A DNA stretch of 44,361 nt from Actinobacteria bacterium OK074 (GTDB taxonomy: Bacteria; Actinomycetota; Actinomycetes; Streptomycetales; Streptomycetaceae): NCBI GenBank assembly GCA_001298575.1, contig LJCV01000281.1:1-44361 (forward strand), in the 5' to 3' direction. The translations under genes were made by a program, and so were the position numbers. Under the pieces are notes generated by a model. The model was not told the origin of the DNA. It worked only from the letters and a program-made list of their open reading frames with translations, and ran no database searches. Shown one piece after another: positions 7,841-15,685 of this stretch (position 1 is the first letter of the stretch; the number at the start of each line of letters is the position of its first letter).

Positions 7841-9493
7841 ACCCCGACGGCAGGTGTCCGCAGGCGCGGGAACGCGGTGCGGCTCGGGCTGATGGCCGGG
7901 CCCGTCGCGTTCTTCGCGGTGTTCTTCGCCTATCCCGTCGCCGCGATCGTCGCGCGCGGGCTCGACGTCGACGGGGCCTGGCGGTTCGGGCGGATCGCGG
8001 ACGTGCTCGGGCAGTCCGACATCCGGCACGTGCTGTGGTTCACCACCTGGCAGGCGCTCGCCTCGACCGCGCTCACGCTCGCGGTCGCGCTCCCCGGCGC
8101 GTATGTCTTCGCGCGCTTCGATTTCAGGGGCAAGCAGATCCTGCGCGCGGTGGTGACCGTGCCGTTCGTGCTGCCGACGGTCGTGGTCGGCAGCGCCTTC
8201 CTCGCGCTGGTCGGGCAGGGCGGGCTGCTCGACGACCTGTGGGGGATACGGCTCGACACGACCGTCTGGGCCATCCTCCTCGCGCACGTGTTCTTCAACT
8301 ACGCGGTCGTCGTCCGCACGGTCGGCGGGCTGTGGGCCCAGCTCGACCCGCGCCAGGAGGAGGCCGCGCGGATGCTCGGCGCCTCGCCGTGGGCGGCCTG
8401 GCGGCGGATCACCCTGCCCGCGCTCGCGCCCGCCGTGGCCGCCGCCGCGCTGATGGTGTTCCTGTTCACCTTCACCTCGTTCGGCGTCGTGCAGATCCTC
8501 GGCGGCCCCACCTTCTCGACCCTGGAGGTCGAGATCTACCGGCAGACCTCGGAGATCTTCGACCTGTCCACGGCCGCCGTCCTCACCCTCGTCCAGTTCG
8601 CCGCCGTCGGCGCGATCCTCGCCGTGCACGCCTGGACGGTACGGCGCCGGGAGGGTGCCCTGAAGCTGGTGGACGCGGCCGTGACGGCACGGCGGCCACG
8701 CGGCGCCGGACAGTGGACGCTGCTGGCCGCCGTCCTGGCCTCCATCGCCGTCCTGCTCGTCCTGCCGCTCGCCGTCCTCGTCCAACGCTCCCTCGACGCA
8801 CCCGACTTCGCCTACTACCGCGCCCTGACCCACGACGACGGCGGCACCTTCCTCGTCGCGCCGATCCACGCGATCTGGAACTCCCTCGCATACGCCTGCG
8901 CCGCCACCGTCGTCGCCGTGGTGATCGGCGGGCTCGCGGCGGCGGCCCTGGCGCGGCGGGACGCGGGACGGCTGGTGCGCGGGTTCGACGCGCTGCTGAT
9001 GCTGCCGCTGGGGGTCTCGGCGGTGACGGTCGGCTTCGGGTTCCTGATCGCGCTCGACAAACCCCCGCTGGACCTGCGGAGTTCCTGGCTGCTGGTGCCG
9101 CTCGCGCAGGCGCTGGTGGGCGCCCCCTTCGTCGTGCGGACCATGCTGCCCGTACTGCGGGCGGTGGACGGGCGGCTGCGGGAGGCGGCGGCCGTGCTCG
9201 GGGCCTCGCCGTGGCAGGTGTGGCGCGAAGTCGATCTGCCGTTGGTACGGCGGGCGTTGCTGGTCGCGGCCGGGTTCGCGTTCGCCGTGTCGCTCGGCGA
9301 GTTCGGGGCGACCGTGTTCATCGCCCGCCCCGACAACCCGACGCTCCCGGTGGCCGTCGCCCGGCTGCTCGGCCGCCCCGGGGACCTCAACTACGGCCAG
9401 GCGATGGCCCTTTCGACGATTCTCATGGCGGTGTGCGCGGTGTCCCTGCTGCTCCTGGAACGGCTGCGGACGGATCGGACGGGGGAGTTCTAG
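7808..9493 (+). CDS. thiP: Thiamine ABC transporter permease (two fused permease domains)
   Basis: The membrane component of the importer has two binding-protein-dependent permease domains in one chain, as in ThiP and the iron FbpB type, with about twelve predicted helices. Each half carries its EAA loop that docks the ATPase: EEAARMLGASPWAAWRRITLP in the first half and LREAAAVLGASPWQVWREVDL in the second. Start GTG 7808 overlaps the thiB stop (GTGA) and gives 561 residues; a duplicated GTG at 7826 is possible. Its own TAG overlaps the next start by one base. The three-gene layout behind a TPP riboswitch supports thiamine as the cargo. Confidence 0.9.
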   Translation: MTPVAEVTPVATPTAGVRRRGNAVRLGLMAGPVAFFAVFFAYPVAAIVARGLDVDGAWRFGRIADVLGQSDIRHVLWFTTWQALASTALTLAVALPGAYVFARFDFRGKQILRAVVTVPFVLPTVVVGSAFLALVGQGGLLDDLWGIRLDTTVWAILLAHVFFNYAVVVRTVGGLWAQLDPRQEEAARMLGASPWAAWRRITLPALAPAVAAAALMVFLFTFTSFGVVQILGGPTFSTLEVEIYRQTSEIFDLSTAAVLTLVQFAAVGAILAVHAWTVRRREGALKLVDAAVTARRPRGAGQWTLLAAVLASIAVLLVLPLAVLVQRSLDAPDFAYYRALTHDDGGTFLVAPIHAIWNSLAYACAATVVAVVIGGLAAAALARRDAGRLVRGFDALLMLPLGVSAVTVGFGFLIALDKPPLDLRSSWLLVPLAQALVGAPFVVRTMLPVLRAVDGRLREAAAVLGASPWQVWREVDLPLVRRALLVAAGFAFAVSLGEFGATVFIARPDNPTLPVAVARLLGRPGDLNYGQAMALSTILMAVCAVSLLLLERLRTDRTGEF

Positions 9494-10572
9494 TGGACAC
9501 CAAGGCGTCGACGCCCTCAACGACCTCAACCGGCAAGCCGCTGCTGGGCGTTGAGGGCGCGACCGTACGGTTCGGCGGGCGGGCCGTGCTGGACGCCGTC
9601 GACCTGGACGTCGCCGAACACGAGGTCGTGTGCGTGCTCGGGCCCAGCGGCAGCGGCAAGTCGACGCTGCTGCGGGCCGTGGCCGGACTCCAACCCCTCG
9701 ACGCCGGACGGGTGTTGCTCGACGGCCACGACCAGGCCCGGGTGCCCGCGCACCGGCGCGAGGTGGGCCTGATGTTCCAGGACCACCAGCTGTTCCCGCA
9801 GCGCGACGTGGCCGGGAACGTCGCGTTCGGCCCCCGCATGCGGGGCGCGGCGAAGAGCGAACAGGCGCTACGGGTACGGGAGTTGCTCGACCTTGTCGGG
9901 CTGCCGGAGGCGGGCGGCCGGGCCGTGGCCGCGCTCTCCGGCGGCGAACAGCAGCGCGTCGCGCTGGCCCGCGCGCTCGCCCCCCGCCCCCGGCTGCTGA
10001 TGCTGGACGAACCCCTCGGCCAGCTCGACCGCTCCCTGCGCGAACGCCTCGTCGTCGAACTCCGCGAACTCTTCGGCCGGTTGGGCACCACCGTGCTCGC
10101 GGTCACGCACGACCAGGGTGAGGCGTTCGCGCTGGCCGACCGGGTCGTCGTCATGCGCGACGGCCGCATCGCCCAGTCCGGCAAGCCACTTGAGGTCTGG
10201 CAGCATCCCGCGGACGCCTTCGTGGCCCGCTTCCTGGGCTTCGACAACGTGGTCGAGGCGACGGTCGAGGGCGAGACGGCGGCCACCCCCTGGGGCAAGG
10301 TCCCGGTCGGCGAGGGCGCGCGCCAGGGCCCCGGCACGCTGCTGATCCGCCCGGCGGGCGTACGCCTGGTGACAGCGGAACAGGGCCTGCTCGCAACGGT
10401 GACGGCACGGACGTTCCGGGGCACGCACGTGGCGGTCCAGGTGCAGCCGGAGGGTGCGCCGCGGCTGGAGGCGGCGTGCGGCTTGAGGGAGGCGCCGGGG
10501 TTGGGGGAGAGGGTCGGGGTGACGTTCGAGGCGGGGGAGGTCGTGGTGATGGGCACTTCGGGGGCCTCATAA
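9493..10572 (+). CDS. thiQ: Thiamine ABC transporter ATP-binding protein
   Basis: The ATPase subunit of the thiamine importer. It has Walker A GPSGSGKST, Q-loop MFQDHQLFPQ, signature LSGGEQQRV, Walker B LLMLDEP, the D-loop LDRSLR and switch histidine VTHDQ. After about residue 235 there is a C-terminal extension resembling the TOBE-type regulatory domain of iron/spermidine/thiamine importers. GTG 9493 overlaps the thiP TAG by one base (TAGTG) and gives 359 residues. An artefactual open frame continues upstream through thiP to 8035; that part is not coding. The only separate ATPase in the operon, it completes thiBPQ. Confidence 0.9.
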   Translation: MDTKASTPSTTSTGKPLLGVEGATVRFGGRAVLDAVDLDVAEHEVVCVLGPSGSGKSTLLRAVAGLQPLDAGRVLLDGHDQARVPAHRREVGLMFQDHQLFPQRDVAGNVAFGPRMRGAAKSEQALRVRELLDLVGLPEAGGRAVAALSGGEQQRVALARALAPRPRLLMLDEPLGQLDRSLRERLVVELRELFGRLGTTVLAVTHDQGEAFALADRVVVMRDGRIAQSGKPLEVWQHPADAFVARFLGFDNVVEATVEGETAATPWGKVPVGEGARQGPGTLLIRPAGVRLVTAEQGLLATVTARTFRGTHVAVQVQPEGAPRLEAACGLREAPGLGERVGVTFEAGEVVVMGTSGAS

Positions 10573-10588
10573 CGGGGCGTTGAGGCTG

Positions 10589-10676
10589 CGCCTTTCAGGG
10601 GCGCGGGGCTGTCACATTGTGCGGCTCCGCCGCGTGGGCGCGATCAACCCCCACCGGCCCGCAGCCCGCACACAAC
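10589..10676. repeat. Streptomyces intergenic palindromic repeat
   Basis: A block beginning CCTTTCAGGGGCGCGGGGCTG, continuing through GCGGCTCCGCCGCGTGGGCG and ending CCCCCACCGGCCCGCAGCCC matches, from memory, a very common Streptomyces intergenic repeat. It contains nested inverted repeats such as GCGGC-TCC-GCCGC (10621-10633) and CGGGGCTG facing CAGCCCG. It lies between convergent thiQ and a cell-wall protein gene, where it may help end transcription. Confidence 0.75.
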
Positions 10677-10680
10677 GGCA

Positions 10681-10711
10681 GCGGCCCACCCCTAACCGCA
10701 GGATGGGCCGC
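10681..10711. terminator. Hairpin between convergent thiQ and sortase-substrate gene
   Basis: GCGGCCCA (10681-10688) pairs perfectly with TGGGCCGC (10704-10711) across a 15-nt loop, just beyond the 3' end of the minus-strand gene. It follows the palindromic repeat and probably serves as a bidirectional terminator. Confidence 0.55.
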
Positions 10712-10728
10712 ACAACCAAAGCGTGCCG

Positions 10729-11436
10729 TTACGCCTTGCTCGCACCCCGTCGCCGCATCCCGAAGAACACAGCCCCACCGCCCACGGCGACAAGCCCCAC
10801 CGCGACCCCCGCGATGATCGGCGTGTTCGAGTTCGCCCCGGTCTCGGCGAGGTTCGACTCACCGGCGGCGGGCGACGGGGAGTTGTCCCCGGTGGTGGTG
10901 GCGGGAGCCGTCGTGCTGGCCGAGGCCGACGGCGTGGCCGTGGTCGGCGTCGGGGTCGGCGTCGACTCCGTGGGGGTGTCCGACGGCTTCGGGGTCTCCG
11001 TGGCCGGCGGCGTGGTCTCGGTGGACGTGCAGGCGGTGGACGGCGCCGTCAGGTTCGGCGTGATGTCCTTGTCGACGTACGGCTTCGCCGTGACGTGGAC
11101 GCGGTAGACCGCACCCGGCGCCCAGTCCTCGGAGAAGGTGACGGTGACGCCCTGGCGGGAGCCCTTCACGGTCTCCTCGCCGACCTGCTTCTCGTCGGCG
11201 CCGTTGGACTCCAGGTAGACCGTGACGGTGGCCTCGGTCGCGGAGGCGTCCGTGTCGGTGACGGTGATGACGCCCTTGCCGTTGCTGTCGCAGGTGGCGG
11301 CGGCCTCGAAGTCACCGATGGTGCAGGCCATGGCGTTGCCCGCGAGGCCGAGCGAGAGCGCGGCGGCCGCGGCGGAGACGCCCAGGACTCGCGCCGATCT
11401 TTTCGTCAGGCGGGAGGATCGGAATGATATGGACAC
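10729..11436 (-). CDS. LAETG-motif cell-wall-anchored protein (sortase substrate)
   Basis: A secreted surface protein of 235 residues. Order seen: a signal peptide (about 1-37, cleavage after GNAMA), a globular region with two cysteines (CTIGDFEAAATC, then STACTS), a Thr/Pro/Ser-rich wall-spanning stalk (about 140-195), the motif LAETG, a hydrophobic helix (IIAGVAVGLVAVGGGAVFF) and a basic tail RRRGASKA. LAXTG is the motif of Streptomyces class E sortases, so covalent attachment to peptidoglycan is likely. GTG 11436 has GAAGGG about 7 nt upstream. Its function beyond anchoring is unknown. A near-consensus promoter lies upstream. Confidence 0.85.
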   Translation of the reverse strand: MSISFRSSRLTKRSARVLGVSAAAAALSLGLAGNAMACTIGDFEAAATCDSNGKGVITVTDTDASATEATVTVYLESNGADEKQVGEETVKGSRQGVTVTFSEDWAPGAVYRVHVTAKPYVDKDITPNLTAPSTACTSTETTPPATETPKPSDTPTESTPTPTPTTATPSASASTTAPATTTGDNSPSPAAGESNLAETGANSNTPIIAGVAVGLVAVGGGAVFFGMRRRGASKA

Positions 11437-11516
11437 GATTGCCCTTCACGGGATGCACAACTGCGGGGGGTTGACGGGGAGTTGATGTTGAACGGAATCC
11501 CCAGTAGCCCCACAGG

Positions 11517-11544
11517 TTTATAAGCGCCAGGTAAGCACTGTCAA
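11517..11544 (-). promoter_or_regulatory. Near-consensus sigma-70 promoter for the LAETG protein
   Basis: On the minus strand TTGACA (11544-11539) and TATAAA (11522-11517) are separated by 16 nt, followed by a leader of about 70 nt to the GTG at 11436. Such AT-rich consensus elements are rare in a genome of this GC content, so this is probably a strong vegetative promoter. Confidence 0.7.
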
Positions 11545-11673
11545 CGCGGATGCCTTCCCCAGGTGTTGACTTTGCCCTGTCATTAACTACGCGGGCGTTT
11601 GGGAATGTTCAAGAACTCAACCACCTGGGTGTTCGATGGCATTCGACAGTGGCATTCGGCGCCGCCCGACGCG

Positions 11674-12804
11674 TCAACTACCGAGGCTTTTGAGGGCCTT
11701 TGGTGCCTCCGCGATGTCGTCCACGAGCGCGATCCGGGACTCCATCGACCGCTCCCGCGCGAGTGCCTTCAACAACGGCCAGGTCGGCAGCCGTTCGGTC
11801 CAGTGGGCGCGGTCGACGAGGACCATCGGGGTCGGTTCGCCCCTGGACTCGTAGTAGTTGGGCGTCGCGTTGTCGAAGATCTCCTGTACGGTGCCCGCGG
11901 CGCCCGGCAGGAAGACCACGCCCGCGTTGGAGCGCGCCAACAGGCCGTCCTCGCGGGTGGCGTTGGCGAAGTACTTCGCGATGTGCGCGGCGAACGGGTT
12001 CGGCGGCTCGTGGCCGTAGAACCAGGTCGGGATCCCCACCGAGGGCCCGCCCTCCGGCCAGCGTTCGCGCACCTCGAAGGCGGCGCGCGCCCAGTCCGTC
12101 ACGGAGGGGCTGAACGACGGTGCCTTGGCGAGGAGTTGGAGCGCGTCGTCGAGCATCGCGTCCTCGTACGAGGCCGCGTACGCGCCCAGGTTCGCCGCCT
12201 CCATCGCGCCGGGGCCGCCGCCGGTGGCCACCGTGAAACCGGCGCGGGCCAGTTCGCGGCCGAGCCGGGCCGCGCCCGCGTACGCCTCGGTGCCGCGCGC
12301 CATCGCGTGGCCGCCCATCACGCCAACGACCCTTGCACCGAGCAGGAGTTCGTCGAGCGCGTCGGAGACGGCGTCGTCGTGGATCGCGCGCAGCATCGAC
12401 GAGTAGATGTCCCCGTCGGCCTTGGTCCGCTGGAACCAGGCGTACGCGAGGGCGTCGGGCGTGGCCTCGTAACCGCCGGTCGTCAGGGAGTCGAAGAGTT
12501 CGTCGGGGGAGTAGACGAAACCCCGGTACGGGTCGAAGGGCAGGTCCGGCACGGGCGGGAAGACCAGCGCGCCGGTGGACCGCACGTGCGTGGCCGCCTC
12601 GGGTGCCATCGCGCACCCGAGGAAGACGGCGCCGGAGCAGTCGAGGACGAGCAGGGCGTCCGTACGGGTCGTCAAGTCGACGGCCTGGACGCGGTGTTGG
12701 GCCAGGGAGCCGAGCGCGGAGACGACCTCGTCGAACTCGGCGAGGGACTCGATCTCACGGTCGGGGGAGAAGCCTGCGGCGGGCTGGGCGGGTGTCTGGT
12801 GCAC
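11674..12804 (-). CDS. LOG-family (Rossmann-fold nucleotide-binding) protein
   Basis: A 376-residue member of the lysine-decarboxylase-like LOG family. The glycine-rich GGGPGAMEA motif (about residues 196-204) and the following PGAAGTVQE match the family PGGxGTxxE signature, with Ala in place of the second Gly. Characterised LOG proteins are nucleotide 5'-monophosphate phosphoribohydrolases, including the cytokinin-activating enzyme; the substrate here is unknown. The GTG start at 12804 lacks an obvious ribosome binding site. TAGCAT at 12816-12811 places the predicted transcription start on or next to the GTG, so the mRNA may be leaderless. Confidence 0.8.
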   Translation of the reverse strand: MHQTPAQPAAGFSPDREIESLAEFDEVVSALGSLAQHRVQAVDLTTRTDALLVLDCSGAVFLGCAMAPEAATHVRSTGALVFPPVPDLPFDPYRGFVYSPDELFDSLTTGGYEATPDALAYAWFQRTKADGDIYSSMLRAIHDDAVSDALDELLLGARVVGVMGGHAMARGTEAYAGAARLGRELARAGFTVATGGGPGAMEAANLGAYAASYEDAMLDDALQLLAKAPSFSPSVTDWARAAFEVRERWPEGGPSVGIPTWFYGHEPPNPFAAHIAKYFANATREDGLLARSNAGVVFLPGAAGTVQEIFDNATPNYYESRGEPTPMVLVDRAHWTERLPTWPLLKALARERSMESRIALVDDIAEAPKALKSLGS

Positions 12805-12810
12805 CCGCCC

Positions 12811-12816
12811 ATGCTA
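12811..12816 (-). promoter_or_regulatory. Possible -10 element for leaderless LOG-family transcript
   Basis: TAGCAT fits the Streptomyces TANNNT -10 pattern and ends 6-7 nt before the GTG at 12804. No clear -35 is visible at the right distance. Confidence 0.35.
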
Positions 12817-12839
12817 GGCACCGGAGGCTACGGTGTACG

Positions 12840-13247
12840 TCAGCTCTGTACCGCCGCCGGGTCCATCCACACGACCTCCCAGGTGTGCCCGTCGAGGTCG
12901 TCGAAAGAGCGGCCGTACATGAAACCGTGGTCCTGCGTCTCGCCGCTCGGGGTGCCGCCCGCCGCGAACGCCTTGTCGACCAGTTCGTCGACCTTCGCGC
13001 GGCTCTCGGCGCTCAGACACAGCAGCACCTCGCTGGTCTTCGTGGCGTCCGCGATCTCCTTCTTCGTGAAGTCGGCGTAGCGCGGCCGGTTGAGCAGCAT
13101 CACCACGATCGTGTCGCTGATGACGACACAGGCGGTGTTGTCGTCGCTGAACTGCGGATTGATCGCGTAGCCGAGTTCCGTGAAGAACTTCTTCGAGGTG
13201 CCGACGTCGGCGACGGGCAGGTTGACGAAGATCATCTGCTGGTACAT
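12840..13247 (-). CDS. VOC-family (glyoxalase/dioxygenase-fold) protein
   Basis: A 135-residue vicinal-oxygen-chelate fold protein. It has the usual beta-alpha-beta-beta-beta start (MYQQMIFVNLPVADVGTSKK, then FFTELGY) and the ending FDDLDGHTWEVVWMDP typical of the group. The family includes glyoxalases, extradiol dioxygenases and resistance proteins. The conserved terminal Glu (TWEVVW) that often binds metal is present, but the first-strand His usual in true glyoxalase I is not seen. No substrate can be assigned. Start ATG 13247. Confidence 0.85.
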   Translation of the reverse strand: MYQQMIFVNLPVADVGTSKKFFTELGYAINPQFSDDNTACVVISDTIVVMLLNRPRYADFTKKEIADATKTSEVLLCLSAESRAKVDELVDKAFAAGGTPSGETQDHGFMYGRSFDDLDGHTWEVVWMDPAAVQS

Positions 13248-13343
13248 GGGTGGATCCCTCCGGTGTCAGGTGCGGAAAACGTGTCCGTGCGGAGGGGTAG
13301 ACCGGCGGCGGGCGCGGAACTCATCGTTCGCACACGCTGTCGT

Positions 13344-14717
13344 TCAGCCCGCCAGCGGCATCGCCGCTAGTTCGGCGATTGCCCAGGTCAGCGGGGTGAA
13401 CACGGCGGCCAGCGCGGCGGCACGCAGCAGCGCCGCCCGGCGCAGGGCCGTGGCCGGGGCGCCCAGCCGCAGCAGCGCGGCCGTGGTCTCCGCGCGTGCG
13501 TGCTTCGCCTCGACGGCGGCGGTGGCCAGCGTCGCCACCGTGCAGCCGGCCACCAGCAGGCCGCCCAGCGTGGTCAGCGGCCCGACGGAGGGCCCGGCGT
13601 CGGCGTACAGCGTCGCCGTCGCGTACGCGCCCGACGCCACCGCGCACACCACCCCGAGCGGCCGTCCGATCCGCCGCGCCTCCTCCTGGAGCACCCGCCC
13701 GGCCAGCAGCCGCACGGCACCGGGCCGCACCGCCTGCACCAGCCACCCGCACAGGTGGACGACGGCGGGCCCGGCCAGCGCCAGCCCCAGCGCGGTCAGC
13801 GCCCAGCCGATCAGCACCCCGGCGGGGCCGCCCGCGAGACCACCGGGCAGGTCGAGCCCGGCGCCGGGGCGGGCGGACCGGCTCGCGTACGTCTCCACGG
13901 CGAGCCCGGCCGCGAGCGCGGCGACGCCCCAGGGGAGCCCGGTGGGGGCGGGGGTGGGGGCGGCGGCGTCGGGCGCGAACTCCGGTGCCGGGCTTGCCGA
14001 TACGGCACGTGCCGCGTCCGTGCTTGCCGCGTCCGCACTCGTTGCGTCGGCCGCCGCCTCACCCGCCGTGGCGACCGCCGCCGCGCCGCCCTCCGACCCG
14101 CCCGAGGGCCCCCGCACCGCCGTACGCACCGCGGTCCGCAACCCCCGCAGCCCCGCACCCGCGGCACCCGCCGCACCCGCACCGGCCCGTGGCCGTCGTG
14201 CCCCCAGCGTCCGCCCCCGCAGGGTCAGCGCGCTCGCCAGCGATGCCGCCAGGGGGACCAGGGTCAGCAGGGTGAGGGCGGCGGGCAGTGGAAGGGGGCG
14301 GTTCGCGGCCAGGAAGTCCGCCGCGGCGCCGTCGAACGGCATGCCGTCGAGGTCGCCGCGCAGGTGCAGGAAGAAGAGCAGGGCGAGCATCGAGCCGAGG
14401 GTCGACGACAGGGCCGTCGTCAGCGCGGAGACGGCCATCAGGCGGCCGGGGCCCAGGCCGATCGCCGCCAGGCCCGGCCGGGGGCGGGTGCCGGGGTCGG
14501 TGCGGGCGACGGCGACCGCGAAGTACACGGTGGCCGCGAGCGGGGCCACGCACCAGGCGAGCCGCAGCAGGGCCGAGGCCGACGCCTCCGGGTGGGCCAT
14601 GGCGTACCCGAGCGTGCACAGCAGCAGGAAGCCGGTGCCCGCCGAGGCGGTGGCCACCAGCAGGCGGCGGAGCTGGACCAGGGGGCGGGCCCCGCGGGCT
14701 AGACGGAGAGCGAGCAC
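13344..14717 (-). CDS. ABC transporter permease (FtsX-like)
   Basis: An integral membrane protein of 457 residues. Predicted helices cluster at about 22-90, 115-180, 280-345 and 360-455, with a long Ala/Thr/Ser/Pro-rich loop between about 195 and 275 (GGSEGGAAAVATAGEAAADA). GTG 14717 has AGAAGGAG just upstream and overlaps the end of the ATPase gene by 19 nt, which suggests coupled translation. The architecture resembles FtsX/MacB-type permeases. A continuous open frame upstream to 15635 is an out-of-frame shadow of the ATPase gene. The cargo is unknown. Confidence 0.75.
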   Translation of the reverse strand: MLALRLARGARPLVQLRRLLVATASAGTGFLLLCTLGYAMAHPEASASALLRLAWCVAPLAATVYFAVAVARTDPGTRPRPGLAAIGLGPGRLMAVSALTTALSSTLGSMLALLFFLHLRGDLDGMPFDGAAADFLAANRPLPLPAALTLLTLVPLAASLASALTLRGRTLGARRPRAGAGAAGAAGAGLRGLRTAVRTAVRGPSGGSEGGAAAVATAGEAAADATSADAASTDAARAVSASPAPEFAPDAAAPTPAPTGLPWGVAALAAGLAVETYASRSARPGAGLDLPGGLAGGPAGVLIGWALTALGLALAGPAVVHLCGWLVQAVRPGAVRLLAGRVLQEEARRIGRPLGVVCAVASGAYATATLYADAGPSVGPLTTLGGLLVAGCTVATLATAAVEAKHARAETTAALLRLGAPATALRRAALLRAAALAAVFTPLTWAIAELAAMPLAG

Positions 14718-15448
14718 GCGGCTCCTTCTGTCGCTGCGGCCGAGGGCGGCGGGGGCAGATGGACGGTGGTGACACGGCGGCCGTCGAGGAGCGCGAGGGT
14801 GCGGTCGGCGAGCGCGGTGGTCTCCGGGTCGGTGGTGGCCAGGACGACCGTGATGCCGTGCGAGCGGGCCGCCGTGGTGAGGGTGCGCAGCACCTGGGCA
14901 CGGTCGGCGCGGTGCAGGGCCGCGGTCGGCTCGTCCGCGAACAGCACGGTCGGGCCGGCGGCCAGCGCCCGGGCGACGGCCACCCGCTGCTGCTCGGACC
15001 GGCGCAGGGCGCAGGGGCGTTTGCGGGCCGAGGCGCCGACGTCCAGCCGGTCCAGCCACTCCTGGGCGGTCGCCTTGGCGCGGCCCCGGGCCACCCCGCG
15101 CAGCATGAGCGGCAGCGCGGTGTTCTCCCAGGCGTTGAGTTCCGGGACGAGCACGGGGGCCGGGTCGATCCAGCCGAAGCGGTCGCGGCGCAGCCGTTCG
15201 CGGGCGGCGGGGCTCATCGTGTGCACGGGCACGCTGTTGAACCAGACCTCGCCCTGCTGGGTCGGCAGCAGCCCGGCGAGGGACTGGAGGAGGGTCGTCT
15301 TGCCGCTGCCGCGCGGGCCCGTGACGGCGAGGATCTCGCCCTCGCGCACCTCGACGGAGACGCCGGTCAGCGCGGGCGTGCCGTCCTTGTGCCGGTAGTG
15401 CAGGGCGCGCGCCCAGAGCACGTCGTTGTCGGGCGGGGCCACCACCAT
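14699..15448 (-). CDS. ABC transporter ATP-binding protein with degenerate catalytic motifs
   Basis: This 249-residue protein aligns with LolD/MacB-type ATPases along its whole length. Walker A (GPRGSGKTT) and Walker B with catalytic Glu (VLFADEPT) are intact. Other motifs are altered: the signature LSGGQ is LRRSE (CALRRSEQQRV), the D-loop Asp is His (AALHRAD), the switch His is Thr (ATTDPE), and the Q-loop Gln is Asp (FGWIDP). Nucleotide binding is therefore likely, but efficient hydrolysis is doubtful. ATG 15448 is favoured over GTG 15457 because GAGG lies 8 nt upstream. It pairs with the overlapping FtsX-like permease. Confidence 0.8.
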   Translation of the reverse strand: MVVAPPDNDVLWARALHYRHKDGTPALTGVSVEVREGEILAVTGPRGSGKTTLLQSLAGLLPTQQGEVWFNSVPVHTMSPAARERLRRDRFGWIDPAPVLVPELNAWENTALPLMLRGVARGRAKATAQEWLDRLDVGASARKRPCALRRSEQQRVAVARALAAGPTVLFADEPTAALHRADRAQVLRTLTTAARSHGITVVLATTDPETTALADRTLALLDGRRVTTVHLPPPPSAAATEGAACSLSV

Positions 15449-15577
15449 CGCGTACACCTCGGTTCGGATCCGTTTCCCGGGTGGGTTCCCGTCCGGGGAC
15501 CCGTTCGGGGGAACGAAGGCGGAGCTGATCGGTCACTCGCACGCTAGGCAGGGGTCGGCCACGGGCCGGACAGCACG

Positions 15578-15624
15578 CGGCCCCGGGCGTCCGTTTCTCA
15601 CTCGAACGGACGACACCGGGGCCG
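15578..15624 (-). terminator. Terminator downstream of the aminotransferase gene
   Basis: A two-part stem: outer CGGCCCCGG (15578-15586) with CCGGGGCCG (15616-15624), inner GTCCGTT (15589-15595) with AACGGAC (15605-15611), around a 9-nt loop. It lies 62 nt past the aminotransferase stop and before the ABC operon on the same strand. Confidence 0.75.
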
Positions 15625-15685
15625 TAGTTGATCACTAAGTCAGCTCATCGGAGCGAGGTGCGCCCCGCCGGGCCGCGCAGCCGCG

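Noticed and set aside
8035..9492. Apparent N-terminal extension of the thiQ ATPase frame through thiP
   Set aside because: The upstream part is a different frame of the permease with low-complexity Arg-rich sequence; the ATPase begins at GTG 9493.
11566..11593. Plus-strand TTGACT as a promoter
   Set aside because: No convincing -10 at 16-18 nt, and it would run antisense into the LOG-family gene.
14718..15635. Apparent fusion of the FtsX-like permease with upstream coding sequence
   Set aside because: The extension is an out-of-frame reading of the ATPase gene; the permease start at 14717 has a clear ribosome binding site.
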